Part shown: in pieces, positions 8,693-18,128 of the stretch
How positions within the stretch are numbered: the first letter of the stretch is position 1
How the letters are laid out: each line of letters begins with the position of its first letter
Assembly (NCBI GenBank): GCA_040221095.1
Contig: JAVJVP010000018.1
Span: 372,001-436,000, forward strand
Length of the DNA stretch: 64,000 bases
Reading direction: 5' to 3'
Source of the DNA: UBA1479 sp040221095
Lineage (GTDB): Bacteria; Pseudomonadota; Alphaproteobacteria; Rhodospirillales; Casp-alpha2
Program-made: the position numbers and the translations under genes
Notes under the pieces: generated by a model
What the model was told of the DNA's origin: nothing
The model's database searches: none
Seen by the model: the letters and a program-made list of their open reading frames with translations, nothing else

Positions 8693-10080
8693 CACATAGA
8701 ATGATGAAGGTTGCGGGCATGCAGGCGTTGGCCGGTGCCGCGGTGCTGGGCGGACTGGCGTTCCTCGGCCATCCGGCGGCGGCGCAGGAGCCGGCGGCGG
8801 CCCCGGCGGCGGACGCCAAGAATTCGGAAGATACCTACCGCCTGCTCAACCTGTTCGGCGACGTGTTCGAACGCATCCGCTCGCAATACGTGGATCAGCC
8901 CACGGACGAGCAGATGATCGAAGCCGCGATCACCGGCATGCTGCAGTCCATGGACCCGCATTCCAGCTATATGAACGCCCGCACCTACAAGGAAATGCAG
9001 GTCAACACGCGCGGCCAGTTCGGCGGCCTGGGCATTCAGGTGACCATGGAAAACGGCGTGGTGAAGGTAATTTCGCCGATTGACGACACGCCGGCGGCCC
9101 GCGCCGAGGTCAAGCCCGGCGACCTGATCACCCATCTCGACGGTGAATCGATTCAGGGCCTGACCCTGTCGCAGGCGGTCGAAAAGATGCGCGGCAAGGT
9201 CGGCAGCGATATCAAGCTGACCATTCTGCGCGCCGGGAAGGAGCCGTTCGACGTGACCCTGACCCGGGCGATCATCAAGATCACCTCCGTGCGCTCGCGC
9301 ATGGAAGGCGAGGATATCGGCTATATCCGCATCACCTCGTTCAGCGAACAGACCAAGCAGGGCCTGGACAAGGCCATCGAGAAGATCAAGAAGGACACCG
9401 GCGACAAGCTGAAGGGCTATATCCTCGACCTGCGCAACAACCCGGGCGGGCTGTTGGATCAGGCGGTCGCCGTGTCCGACACCTTCCTGGACAAGGGCGA
9501 GATCGTCTCCACCCGGTCGCGCGACCCCAACGACACGCAGCGCTTCAATGCGACCAAGGGCGACCTGACGGAAGGCAAGCCGGTCGTCGTGCTGATCAAC
9601 GGCGGCTCGGCGTCCGCTTCGGAAATCGTCGCCGGCGCCCTGCAGGATCACCGCCGCGCCGTGCTCATGGGCACGCGGTCGTTCGGCAAGGGATCGGTTC
9701 AGACCATCGTGCCGCTGCAAGGGCATCGGGCCATGCGTTTGACCACGGCGCGCTACTACACGCCGTCGGGCGAGAGCATCCAGGCCAAGGGCATCCACCC
9801 GGATATCGAGGTCAAACCGTCGCGAATCGAAGAACTTGAAAACCGTCCCGGCCGCCGCGAGGAAAACCTGCGCGGCGCCCTCGACAACGGCGAACAAGAA
9901 AAGGACGCCAAGGACGCTCCGTCCCAGGCCAACCCGGACGCCAAGCCGGAAGACGGGAAAACGGCGGGAAAAGAGGGGGAAAAGAAGGCCGAGCCGGTTG
10001 ATTACCAGCTTTTGCGGGCGGTCGATCTGTTGCGCGGCGTGGCTCTGTTCTCCGGCGCGTTGACCTCGTCAACCAATTGA
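8689..10080 (+). CDS. ctpA: S41 family C-terminal processing peptidase
   Basis: Periplasmic serine protease of the CtpA/Prc type. The 463-residue protein has a signal peptide, a PDZ domain around residues 100-190 (FGGLGIQVTMENG, PGDLITHLDGE) and an S41 domain. The catalytic pair is Ser309 in GGSASASE and Lys334 in SFGKGS. The C-terminal 100 residues are charged and of low complexity. Translation is coupled to the EnvC-like gene through ATGA. That pairing suggests shared control of peptidoglycan remodelling, since CtpA proteases cleave cell-wall hydrolases in other proteobacteria. Confidence 0.94.
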   Translation: MTHRMMKVAGMQALAGAAVLGGLAFLGHPAAAQEPAAAPAADAKNSEDTYRLLNLFGDVFERIRSQYVDQPTDEQMIEAAITGMLQSMDPHSSYMNARTYKEMQVNTRGQFGGLGIQVTMENGVVKVISPIDDTPAARAEVKPGDLITHLDGESIQGLTLSQAVEKMRGKVGSDIKLTILRAGKEPFDVTLTRAIIKITSVRSRMEGEDIGYIRITSFSEQTKQGLDKAIEKIKKDTGDKLKGYILDLRNNPGGLLDQAVAVSDTFLDKGEIVSTRSRDPNDTQRFNATKGDLTEGKPVVVLINGGSASASEIVAGALQDHRRAVLMGTRSFGKGSVQTIVPLQGHRAMRLTTARYYTPSGESIQAKGIHPDIEVKPSRIEELENRPGRREENLRGALDNGEQEKDAKDAPSQANPDAKPEDGKTAGKEGEKKAEPVDYQLLRAVDLLRGVALFSGALTSSTN

Positions 10081-10215
10081 GTACCCTGGGTTAATTGGGG
10101 TGGACATAACGGCGGCGGCCCAGCCATGCGCGCCATGGCGGGCGGTCGCGGACGCCGGTCGAATCCGTGGGGGAATTCCGCGGCGCAAACCGGTCTTGAG
10201 TGAGCGGGTGACCCG

Positions 10216-11682
10216 TTGAAATTGCCATCGCTGAAACTGCCGTCGATCAAGATGCCGTCGCTGAAACGCAAAAAGCGGGGCGACGACGATGACGATGACG
10301 AGGAGGAATTCGATCTCGACGAAGGCGAGGACGAGGACGAGGAAGACGACGACGCCTATGGCGATGACGACGACGATGAGGAGGAAGAGGGAAGTGCGTG
10401 GGAGCGCATGGATCCTCAGCGCAAGGTTCTCATTATCTCGGCCTTGGCCGGTGGCCTTCTTCTGACATCCATCTTCGGCGCAGCCGCCTGGTTCCTTCTG
10501 GGATCGTCCGAACCGGAACAGGTCGTGGATCGGCAGCGCCCCGACGGCTCGATCGCCATTCCAACGGCCCAGACGCCCGCGGGCGGAGCTTTGACGCCCC
10601 CCGCCGAAGGCGGCGCGCCCCCGGCCGAGGGCGCGCCCGCTGCCGCCTCCGGCGCCAAGGATGCCGCGGCACCGGGAGCAGCCCCGGCGGCCGAACGGGT
10701 GGTCGGCGGCATCTCCTCATCGCAGGTCGCCTTGCAGAACGAAGGTACCGGCGGCCTGACCGCCGCCACGGCGCCGGGCGCCGCCGGTCAGGACCCGGAC
10801 CGCGGACGCGTCATCCCCTTTACCACCGCCGAGGCTTACAAGGGCATCGCTTGGATCGAGGGCGTCGAGGCCCTGGCCCGGGTGCCTGATCTGGCCCTGG
10901 TGGAAAAGGGCCCCGACGGCCGCGACATGCCCATCGTCGCGCGCAACGGCACCCGTCCCATGGATGCCTACGCCCGGCCGGTGCCCGAAGCGGATGCCAG
11001 CATTCCACAGGTCGCGATCCTGATCCGCGGCATCGGCCTGTCGCGTTCGGCCTCGATCACGGCCATCAAATCCCTGCCGCCCGAGGTCAGCATGGTGATC
11101 TCGCCCTATGCCCGCGATCCCGGCGATTGGGTGATCCGCGCGCGTCTGGCCGGGCATGAGGTGTTCATGGGCCTGCCCATGGAAAGCGCCAACTTCCCCT
11201 TCGAGGATGCGGGACCATTGGCCCTGAACACGACCAGGCAGCTTGAGGAGAACATGCGGACGCTGCGCACGATCATGGGCATGGTGCCGGGCTATGTCGG
11301 CTTTTTGTCGCGCTTCGGGTCCAAGTTCGGCGTTGCCGAGGGCCAGTTGAAACCGGTGTTCGAGGAGATCAAGGGGCGCGGCCTGATGTTCATCGATTCC
11401 GGTGAAAGCGGCAGCGGCGCCATGGCGCGGATCGCCGCCGAATTGGCCTTGCCCAGGGCTGTGGTCAACATCCAGTTGGACCGCACGCCGACCGAGGACG
11501 AGATCGCCTCCAAGCTGCTGCGTCTGGGCGCCCTGGCGCGCAGCCAGTCCGTCGCCGTGGGCATGGGCGATCCCTATCCCCACACCATCAGAGAATTGAA
11601 AAACTGGCTGGCCGCCCAGCAACCGACGAAGATGCGCCTGGTGCCCGTCAGCGCCATCGCCGACCGCCAGATCATCCAATAA
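10216..11682 (+). CDS. Divergent polysaccharide deacetylase family protein
   Basis: Envelope protein of the YibQ/DUF610 family, a distant relative of polysaccharide deacetylases and a regular neighbour of envC-ctpA. The N-terminus (TTG start) is unusual: three LPSxK-type repeats are followed by about 40 residues made almost only of Asp and Glu (22-62). A transmembrane helix (about 72-93) and a Pro/Ala-rich linker follow. The deacetylase-like domain covers about 260-480 (VAILIRGIGLSRSAS, VGFLSRFGSKF, FIDSGES, QLDRTPTEDEI). The substrate is unknown. Confidence 0.87.
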   Translation: MKLPSLKLPSIKMPSLKRKKRGDDDDDDEEEFDLDEGEDEDEEDDDAYGDDDDDEEEEGSAWERMDPQRKVLIISALAGGLLLTSIFGAAAWFLLGSSEPEQVVDRQRPDGSIAIPTAQTPAGGALTPPAEGGAPPAEGAPAAASGAKDAAAPGAAPAAERVVGGISSSQVALQNEGTGGLTAATAPGAAGQDPDRGRVIPFTTAEAYKGIAWIEGVEALARVPDLALVEKGPDGRDMPIVARNGTRPMDAYARPVPEADASIPQVAILIRGIGLSRSASITAIKSLPPEVSMVISPYARDPGDWVIRARLAGHEVFMGLPMESANFPFEDAGPLALNTTRQLEENMRTLRTIMGMVPGYVGFLSRFGSKFGVAEGQLKPVFEEIKGRGLMFIDSGESGSGAMARIAAELALPRAVVNIQLDRTPTEDEIASKLLRLGALARSQSVAVGMGDPYPHTIRELKNWLAAQQPTKMRLVPVSAIADRQIIQ

Positions 11683-11722
11683 GCCGCCCCCTGGACCCCT
11701 TGTTCGACCGAGACCGCACCCC

Positions 11723-12235
11723 ATGACCGATCCTGACGACGATCCGCGCCCGTACCGGCCCGGCGTCGGCGCCCTGTTGCTGAACAGTGCCGGCCGGGTC
11801 TGGGTCGGTGAGCGCATCCGCCGTGCCGGCCAGCAGATGGAATACCCCTGGCAATTGCCCCAGGGCGGCTTGGACGAGGGCGAGGAGCCGCGTGATGCGG
11901 TGATCCGTGAACTGGAAGAGGAAACGGGCACGGCCAGGGCCGAGATCATCGGGGAAACGCCGGATTGGCTGACCTATGACCTGCCCGCCGATGTCCGCGA
12001 CCGGGTGTGGAAAGGCCGGTTTCGCGGCCAGCGCCAGAAATGGTATGCCCTGCGCTTTCTCGGCACGGACGAAGACTTTGATTTGAACACCCACCACAAA
12101 CCGGAATTTTCCAGCTGGCGCTGGGCGCCCATGGCCGAACTGCCGGCTCTGGTGGTGCCGTTTAAGCGCGGGCTTTATCACGACCTACTGGCCGCTTTCC
12201 GCCATCTTGACGGCGACATCGGAACCCATAGCTGA
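11723..12235 (+). CDS. rppH: RNA pyrophosphohydrolase (Nudix)
   Basis: Removes pyrophosphate from triphosphorylated 5' ends of RNA and so starts decay; related enzymes also cleave dinucleoside polyphosphates. The Nudix box is complete at about residues 49-71 (GLDEGEEPRDAVIRELEEETG). MEYPWQLPQGG just before it and the WYALRFLG stretch are typical of RppH. The length is 170 residues. It sits after the deacetylase-like gene and overlaps the antiporter start by one base. Confidence 0.93.
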   Translation: MTDPDDDPRPYRPGVGALLLNSAGRVWVGERIRRAGQQMEYPWQLPQGGLDEGEEPRDAVIRELEEETGTARAEIIGETPDWLTYDLPADVRDRVWKGRFRGQRQKWYALRFLGTDEDFDLNTHHKPEFSSWRWAPMAELPALVVPFKRGLYHDLLAAFRHLDGDIGTHS

Positions 12236-13212
12236 TGATGTATTTGGAACTTCTGGCCGGGCTCGTCATCCTGATGGCGGCGGCCGAGATCATGATCCGG
12301 GGCGCCGTGGGTCTGGCCCGCCTGTTCGGCCTGTCGCCGCTGCTGATCGGCATGACGGTGGTCGCCCTGGGCACCTCCGCGCCGGAACTGGTGGTGTCGC
12401 TGGACGCGGCGCTGACCGGCAACGCGGGCATCGCCACGGGCAACATCGTCGGCTCCAACATCGCCAACGTGCTGCTGATCGTGGGGGCGGCGGCGGTGAT
12501 CGCGCCGATGGCGCGGCGCAGCGACCGGCTGTATCGGGATGGTGCCCTTCTGGTTCTGTGCACGGCGCTGTTCATCATGCTGTGCTGGGGCAGGGAACTG
12601 GGGGTGGCCCATGGCGTCCTGCTGCTGGTCGTCTTTCTGGGCTTCATGGGCAACGCCTATTGGCGCGACGTCAACGATCCCGGGGCCTCGGCCGAGCGCG
12701 TCGGCGAGGTCGAGGAGATCGGCGCGGTGCCCCAGAAATCCTGGATCGCCTGGACGGCGACCCTGGGCGGGCTGGCCGGGATCGCCGTCGGCGCCGACCT
12801 GATGGTCGGTGGCGGGGTTTCGATCGCGCGGTCCTTCGGCCTGGGCGAGGAGGTCATCGGCCTGACCCTGATCGCCATCGGCACGTCGCTGCCGGAACTG
12901 GCGGCATCGGTGGTCGCGGCCCGGCGCGGCCATGCCGACGTGGCCATCGGCAACGTCGTCGGGTCCAACATGTTCAACATGCTGGGCATCGCGGGCGTGG
13001 TCTCGATGACGGCGCCCTTGCCGGTGCCGGAGTCCATGCTGGCCTTTGATATCTGGGTCATGCTGGGGGCGGCCATTCTGATCGTGCCGGCCATGATCGG
13101 ATGGGCCGGGGTATCGCGGGTCGCGGGCCTGGGGCTGTTGATCCTCTACGGCGGCTATCTGGCGGCCCAGGTCGTGGGCTTGCCGACAACCGTCGCCGGC
13201 ATGGTATTCTGA
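12235..13212 (+). CDS. Calcium/sodium antiporter (CaCA family, YrbG-like)
   Basis: Inner-membrane cation exchanger of 325 residues with about ten hydrophobic segments. The two inverted alpha-repeats are visible: GTSAPELVVSLDAAL with GNIVGSNIANVLLI in the first half, and GTSLPELAASVVAA with GNVVGSNMFNMLGI in the second. The acidic residues in those repeats bind the cation in the family. A second ATG three bases downstream is an equally good start. Ca versus other divalent cations cannot be settled from sequence. Confidence 0.92.
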   Translation: MMYLELLAGLVILMAAAEIMIRGAVGLARLFGLSPLLIGMTVVALGTSAPELVVSLDAALTGNAGIATGNIVGSNIANVLLIVGAAAVIAPMARRSDRLYRDGALLVLCTALFIMLCWGRELGVAHGVLLLVVFLGFMGNAYWRDVNDPGASAERVGEVEEIGAVPQKSWIAWTATLGGLAGIAVGADLMVGGGVSIARSFGLGEEVIGLTLIAIGTSLPELAASVVAARRGHADVAIGNVVGSNMFNMLGIAGVVSMTAPLPVPESMLAFDIWVMLGAAILIVPAMIGWAGVSRVAGLGLLILYGGYLAAQVVGLPTTVAGMVF

Positions 13213-13219
13213 CGCCGAC

Positions 13220-13996
13220 ATGACCGACCGGGACGACGCCATGACCCCTCAGACCGCCCTGATCACAGGTGCTGCGCAACGCATCGGCCGCGCCATGGCG
13301 CTGGATCTGGCCGCTGCCGGCTGGCGCATCGCCGTGCATTACAACGGCTCCCAAGCCGCGGCGGAAGCCCTGGTCGGCGAGATCATGGCCATGGGCGGGC
13401 GCGCGGCGGCGGTGCGGGCCGACCTTGCCGATGAGGACGCCACGGCGGGCTTGATCCCGGCGGCGGCGGACGCCCTGGGACCCGTGACCCTGCTGGTCAA
13501 CAATGCGTCCCTGTTCGAACTGGACATGCCGGACACGGTGACCCGGGACAGCTGGGACGCCCATATGGAAATCAACCTGCGCGCGCCCTTCGTGCTGACC
13601 CAGGCCTTCGTCCGGCTCCTGCCGCGGGGGGGCGGGGGCAACGTGGTCAACATCGTCGACCAGCGGGTCATGAACATGCGCGGCGACTTCACGTCCTATA
13701 CCCTGTCCAAATACGGGCTGTGGGGCCTGACCCAGATGCTGGCGCGGGCCCTGGCCCCCGATGTCCGGGTCAACGCCATCGGCCCGGGCCCGACCCTGCC
13801 GAGCCCCCGCCAGACCGACGAGCAGTTCGCGGCGCAGTGGCGGGCGACCCCCCTTGGGCAGCCCGTCGATACCCGGGATATTTGCCGCGCCCTGCGCTTC
13901 ATCCTTGACGCGCCGGCCGTTACAGGCCAAATCATCGCCCTGGACAGCGGTCAGCACATGGGGGCCGCCTGGGACAATGCGCCCGCCCCGGAATAG
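13220..13996 (+). CDS. SDR family oxidoreductase, pteridine-reductase/FolM-like
   Basis: Short-chain dehydrogenase with the N-terminal nucleotide motif TGAAQRIGRAMA. The Arg inside this motif (TGxxxRxG) is typical of pteridine reductases and FolM, which use NADPH. NNASLFE and the active-site pair in SYTLSKYG follow. The gene is 30 bases upstream of folB, which supports a role as dihydromonapterin or dihydrofolate reductase. ATG at 13220 gives 258 residues; a second ATG at 13241 is possible. Confidence 0.82.
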   Translation: MTDRDDAMTPQTALITGAAQRIGRAMALDLAAAGWRIAVHYNGSQAAAEALVGEIMAMGGRAAAVRADLADEDATAGLIPAAADALGPVTLLVNNASLFELDMPDTVTRDSWDAHMEINLRAPFVLTQAFVRLLPRGGGGNVVNIVDQRVMNMRGDFTSYTLSKYGLWGLTQMLARALAPDVRVNAIGPGPTLPSPRQTDEQFAAQWRATPLGQPVDTRDICRALRFILDAPAVTGQIIALDSGQHMGAAWDNAPAPE

Positions 13997-14026
13997 GGTG
14001 GGCCGGCCAAACCAACCGGGGAACGG

Positions 14027-14446
14027 ATGACCGTCGACCAGTACAAGGTTTCGGAAACGGCCAAGATCGCCGACGCGCGGTCGCTGATCCGTCATGTCTT
14101 CGTGCGTAATCTGGTGCTGCCGGCCAACGTCGGCATCCATTCCTTCGAAAAGACCGGGGCCCAGCGCATCCGCCTGAACGTCGATCTGGCCGTGCGCGAA
14201 ACGGAACAGCCGCCGGCCGACGAGATCAACCAGGTCGTCTGCTACGAAGAAATCACCGAGGGCATCAAGGGCATCGTCGGGCGCGGCCACGTCAATCTGG
14301 TCGAGACCCTGGCCGAAGACATCGCCGCCATGTGCCTGGAAGATCCCCGCGTCCGTTCGGCCCGGGTGCGCGTCGAGAAGCTGGACATTTTCGAGAATGC
14401 GGAGAGCGTCGGCGTCGAGATCGAGCGCTTCAACTCCCGGGCCTGA
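14027..14446 (+). CDS. folB: Dihydroneopterin aldolase
   Basis: Cleaves 7,8-dihydroneopterin in folate synthesis. The 139-residue protein contains VFVRNLVLPANVGIHSFEKTGAQRIRLNVDL, with the Glu and nearby residues of the FolB active site, plus VCYEEITEGIKGI and VNLVETLAEDIA. A roughly 20-residue leader comes before the conserved region. It is coupled to the FolM-like SDR, so the pair probably forms a pteridine operon. Confidence 0.92.
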   Translation: MTVDQYKVSETAKIADARSLIRHVFVRNLVLPANVGIHSFEKTGAQRIRLNVDLAVRETEQPPADEINQVVCYEEITEGIKGIVGRGHVNLVETLAEDIAAMCLEDPRVRSARVRVEKLDIFENAESVGVEIERFNSRA

Positions 14447-14831
14447 CGGGCTTTTGAAAGCCTTCGCCTAAGTGCTTGAAATAACGGCTTTGTGACAGAT
14501 CCGCGTGGGAGTTGTGCACAGGCCCACGCCCCGTTTCATATTTGTGTCCAGCCAGTTTCCGGAAAATTTCAACACCCGTCGCCCTGTGATCATGGGGTAA
14601 AATTTTATTATATTTCAATTACTTAATGCCGTGCCCAAATATTAGGCAAAGCGGAGGAATCCCGGGGTTTTCTGGCTCCGCGTCGGTGCGGGCGGGTTTT
14701 TCAACAGGTTTATCCACAAGAGTCGTGGATAGTTGTCCGTCGCGAATTTGATCCGCCGGATATATCTTTAGGCATAGTATTGATTCACCTCAGGTTTCTC
14801 ACTTCAAGGACGGTTCGAACGGGGATCATCG
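14447..14831 (+). other. Long AT-rich intergenic region with DnaA-box-like sites
   Basis: This 385-base gap between folB and uvrC is the longest gene-free stretch in the window. It has an AT block at 14598-14627 (28 of 30 bases are A or T), a perfect TTATCCACA DnaA box at 14710-14718, a near match TTGTGCACA at 14512-14520, and a reverse near match CTATCCACG at 14724-14732. A GANTC methylation site lies at 14782-14786. This layout resembles a replication origin, but it could also be only the uvrC promoter region. No ORF here looks real. Confidence 0.4.
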
Positions 14832-16775
14832 GTGACGGCGGGCAAGCAGGAACACGACGACGGCACGGCGGACATGGACACGCCGGCGGCCTCGGTCGCC
14901 CGGGGGGCCGAGGTCATTGCCCGCCATCTGAAGACTCTGCCCAACACGCCGGGGGTCTACCGCATGATCGCCGGCGACGGCGCCATGCTCTATGTCGGCA
15001 AGGCCAAGGATCTGAAAAAGCGGGTCGCCGCCTATACGGCGCCGGAACGCCAGCCGACCCGCATCCGCCGCATGATCGCCCTGACCACGGACATGGAGTT
15101 CGTGACCACGGCGACCGAGGCGGAGGCCCTGCTGCTTGAATCCAACCTGATCAAGCGCTACGCGCCGCGCTACAACATCCTATTGCGCGACGACAAATCC
15201 TTCCCCTACATCCTGGTCACCGGCGACCACGACTATCCCCAGGTGGTGAAGTACCGGGGGGCCAAGTCGCGGGCGGGGGATTATTTCGGCCCCTTCGCTT
15301 CCGTTTGGGCGGTCAACGACGCGCTCAACGTGCTGCAGCGGGCGTTCCTGCTGCGCTCGTGCTCGGACAACGTGTTCTCCGGGCGCACGCGGCCCTGCCT
15401 GCTGTATCAGATCAAGCGCTGTTCGGCGCCCTGTGTCGGGCGGATTTCCAAGGACGACTACGCCGACCTGGTCGGCCAGGCGCGGGATTTCCTGACCGGC
15501 GGCTCCAGAGCCGTGCAGGCAAATCTGTCCAAGCGCATGCAGGCGGCGTCGGACGCGCTGGAATTCGAGCTGGCGGCCCAGTACCGCGACCGCATCCAGG
15601 CCATGACCCGGATTCAGGCCCATCAGGACATCAACCTCCGTACCGTGGGCGACGCCGACGTGGTCGCCGCCCACCGGCAGAGCGGGCAGACCTGCGTGCA
15701 GGTGTTCTTCTTCCGCACGGGCGCCAATTTCGGCAACCGGGCCTATTTCCCCAGCCACAGCCCCGACGACGATATGGGCGAGGTGCTGGAGGCCTTCCTG
15801 GGCCAGTTCTATTCCCGGGCCCAGCCGCCCAAGACGGTGATCCTCAGCCATGCCCTGCCCAACCGGGCCCTGGTCGAGGACGCGCTGTCCGTGCGCGCCG
15901 AGCGGCGGGTGCGGATCACGGTCCCGACCCGGGGCGACAAGCGCAAGGTGGTCGATCATGCGCGCAACAACGCGAAAGAGGCCCTGTCCCGCCGCCAGTC
16001 GGAAAGTGCGACGCAGCGCAAGTTGCTGGACGGGCTGGCCGACGTTCTGGGGCTGGAAGCCGCGCCGGAACGCATCGAGGTCTACGACAACAGCCATGTC
16101 GGCGGCACCAAGGCCGTGGGCGGCATGATCGTGGCCGGTCCCGACGGGTTCGAAAAGGGCGCCTACCGCAAGTTCAACATCAAGGGCGCGGCAAATGTGC
16201 CGGACGCCGCCGGCAAGACCGGCGAGGGCTTCGCCCCCGGCGACGATTACGCGATGATGCGCGAAGTCCTGACCCGGCGGTTTTCCCGGGCCTTGAAGGA
16301 CGATCCGGAACGCGCCGAGGGCCAATGGCCGGACCTGATCCTGATCGACGGCGGCAAGGGGCAGTTGGGCATCGCCCTGGAGGTCTTCGCCGACCTGGGC
16401 ATCGAGGACGTGGCCCTGGCCGCCATCGCCAAGGGCCCGGACCGCAACGCCGGGCGCGAACACATCTTCATGCCCGACGGGCGCGAGATTTTGCTGAAAC
16501 CCCAGGACCCGGTGCTGTACTTCCTGCAACGCCTGCGCGACGAGGCCCACCGTTTCGCCATCGGCGCCCACCGCGGCCGCCGGGCCAAGGCGATCCATAC
16601 TTCGCGCCTGGACGAGGTGCCTGGCATCGGCGCCCAGCGCAAGCGCGCCCTGCTGCACCATTTCGGCCATGCCAAGGCGGTGGAGGAGGCGCGGCCCGAC
16701 GATATCGCCGCCGTCGACGGTATTTCCAAGTCAATGGCGCGTAAAATCTATGACTGGTTTCATCCCGACGATTGA
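14832..16775 (+). CDS. uvrC: Excinuclease ABC subunit C
   Basis: Makes both incisions in nucleotide excision repair with UvrA and UvrB. The 647-residue protein has the GIY-YIG nuclease domain (NTPGVYRMIAGDGAMLYVGKAKDLKKRV from about residue 38), a UvrB-binding UVR segment near 240, the RNase H-like domain (EVYDNSHVGGTKAVGGMIV, LILIDGGKGQLG) and a C-terminal helix-hairpin-helix pair (VPGIGAQRKRALL, VDGISKSMARKI). The GTG at 14832 is used; an ATG at 14874 also precedes the domain. Confidence 0.97.
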   Translation: MTAGKQEHDDGTADMDTPAASVARGAEVIARHLKTLPNTPGVYRMIAGDGAMLYVGKAKDLKKRVAAYTAPERQPTRIRRMIALTTDMEFVTTATEAEALLLESNLIKRYAPRYNILLRDDKSFPYILVTGDHDYPQVVKYRGAKSRAGDYFGPFASVWAVNDALNVLQRAFLLRSCSDNVFSGRTRPCLLYQIKRCSAPCVGRISKDDYADLVGQARDFLTGGSRAVQANLSKRMQAASDALEFELAAQYRDRIQAMTRIQAHQDINLRTVGDADVVAAHRQSGQTCVQVFFFRTGANFGNRAYFPSHSPDDDMGEVLEAFLGQFYSRAQPPKTVILSHALPNRALVEDALSVRAERRVRITVPTRGDKRKVVDHARNNAKEALSRRQSESATQRKLLDGLADVLGLEAAPERIEVYDNSHVGGTKAVGGMIVAGPDGFEKGAYRKFNIKGAANVPDAAGKTGEGFAPGDDYAMMREVLTRRFSRALKDDPERAEGQWPDLILIDGGKGQLGIALEVFADLGIEDVALAAIAKGPDRNAGREHIFMPDGREILLKPQDPVLYFLQRLRDEAHRFAIGAHRGRRAKAIHTSRLDEVPGIGAQRKRALLHHFGHAKAVEEARPDDIAAVDGISKSMARKIYDWFHPDD

Positions 16776-16867
16776 TGTGGTTGAATGCGCTCCGCCGGTC
16801 GAGATCCGCACTGGGGTGGGATGGCCGGCACGGGGCGTTGGCGCCGCATGAAATTCGGCGCCTCGCG

Positions 16868-17497
16868 ATGGAGACTTTCTTGCTGACCCAGTTGCCCAAT
16901 CTGTTGACCTTGTCGCGCATCGCCGCCATTCCGGTGGTGGTCTGCCTGATGCTGTTCATCGAGGCCCCTCTGGGCAACTGGCTGGCCTTTGCCGTCTATT
17001 GCTATGCCTCGATCACTGATTTCTTCGACGGTTACCTGGCCCGCGCCTGGGACATGCAGTCTTCCCTGGGCCGGTTCCTCGACCCCATCGCCGACAAGCT
17101 GCTGATCTCGGCCCTGCTGCTGGCCCTGGTCGGGGTCGACCGCTTCGACGGCGTGCATATTCTGCCGGCGGCCGTGATCCTGTGCCGGGAAATCCTGGTT
17201 TCGGGCCTGCGGGAGTTCCTCGCCTCGGCCCGGGTCGGCCTGCCCGTATCGACCCTGGCGAAATGGAAGACCACGGTGCAGATCCTGGCCTTGGGCTTCC
17301 TCATCGTCGGCCCGGCGGGCCCCGATTTCGGGCCGCTTTCGACGACCGAGGTGGGCGTTTACGGCCTGTGGATCGCGGCCCTGCTGACGCTGGTCACCGG
17401 GTTCGACTATCTGATCGCGGGTTTGCGCCATATCCGCCGCGCCGACCGCACCCCGCCGCCGGCGGCCGGCGGCACGCAAGGCGCTGAAAACCGTTGA
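16868..17497 (+). CDS. pgsA: CDP-diacylglycerol-glycerol-3-phosphate 3-phosphatidyltransferase
   Basis: Makes phosphatidylglycerol phosphate, the committed step to phosphatidylglycerol and cardiolipin, in the inner membrane. The CDP-alcohol phosphotransferase signature is complete: SITDFFDGYLARAWDMQS followed by LGRFLDPIADKL (D-x2-DG-x2-AR-x8-G-x3-D-x3-D). The family N-terminus LPNLLTLSRIAAIP starts eight residues after the chosen ATG, so the 32 extra upstream codons are rejected. It follows uvrC, a common pairing in proteobacteria. Confidence 0.95.
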   Translation: METFLLTQLPNLLTLSRIAAIPVVVCLMLFIEAPLGNWLAFAVYCYASITDFFDGYLARAWDMQSSLGRFLDPIADKLLISALLLALVGVDRFDGVHILPAAVILCREILVSGLREFLASARVGLPVSTLAKWKTTVQILALGFLIVGPAGPDFGPLSTTEVGVYGLWIAALLTLVTGFDYLIAGLRHIRRADRTPPPAAGGTQGAENR

Positions 17498-17582
17498 ATT
17501 TTATGCCATTCTAACCAATATCAACGGCCTTCCGGTGGCGTTCGGCCCGGCAGGCAGAAAACATCCAAGGGGAAAAGGCGGC

Positions 17583-18128
17583 ATGAAGGTATTCGGCCTG
17601 GTCGGATGGAGCGGCAGTGGCAAAACGACCCTGCTGGTGCGTCTGATCCCGGAACTGACGTCGCGGGGGCTCACGGTTTCGACCATGAAGCACACCCACC
17701 ACAACTTCGACATCGACCAGAAGGGCAAGGATTCCTACGAGCACCGCGCGGCGGGCGCCACGGAAGTCATGCTGACCTCGGGCAAGCGTTGGGTCCTGCA
17801 ACGGGAACTGCGCGACGAGGACGAGCCCGACATGGACAGCCTGATCCGGCGCATGGCCCCGGTCGATCTGATCCTGATCGAAGGTTTCAAGCGCCATCGC
17901 CACGACAAGCTGGAAGTATTCCGCGCCGAGGTGGGGAAGGATCTGATCGCCGCCGATGACGGCACCATCGTCGCCGTCGCGTCCGATGGCGCGGTCGCGG
18001 GCGTGACCTGCCCGGTGCTGGACATCAATGACGTCACGGCGGTCGCCGATTTCATCGTCGCCCATTGCGGTCTGGCGGCCCCGGCCGCCCAGGGGCAACC
18101 CGGCAAGGTCAGCCATGGCGCAGCTTAA
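17583..18128 (+). CDS. mobB: Molybdopterin-guanine dinucleotide biosynthesis adaptor MobB
   Basis: GTP-binding partner of MobA in the final nucleotide attachment to molybdenum cofactor. The P-loop is GWSGSGKTTL at the N-terminus; STMKHTHHNFDID and LILIEGFKRHRHDKLEVFR are typical family segments. The ATG at 17583 gives 181 residues and has GGGGAAAAGG in front. It overlaps moeA by 14 bases, and moaD and moaE follow, so this is a partial molybdenum cofactor operon. moaA, moaC and mobA are not in the window. Confidence 0.94.
   Translation: MKVFGLVGWSGSGKTTLLVRLIPELTSRGLTVSTMKHTHHNFDIDQKGKDSYEHRAAGATEVMLTSGKRWVLQRELRDEDEPDMDSLIRRMAPVDLILIEGFKRHRHDKLEVFRAEVGKDLIAADDGTIVAVASDGAVAGVTCPVLDINDVTAVADFIVAHCGLAAPAAQGQPGKVSHGAA

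Noticed and set aside
14430..14618. 62-codon minus-strand frame next to folB
   Set aside because: No ribosome site and no recognised motif; it overlaps the folB end.
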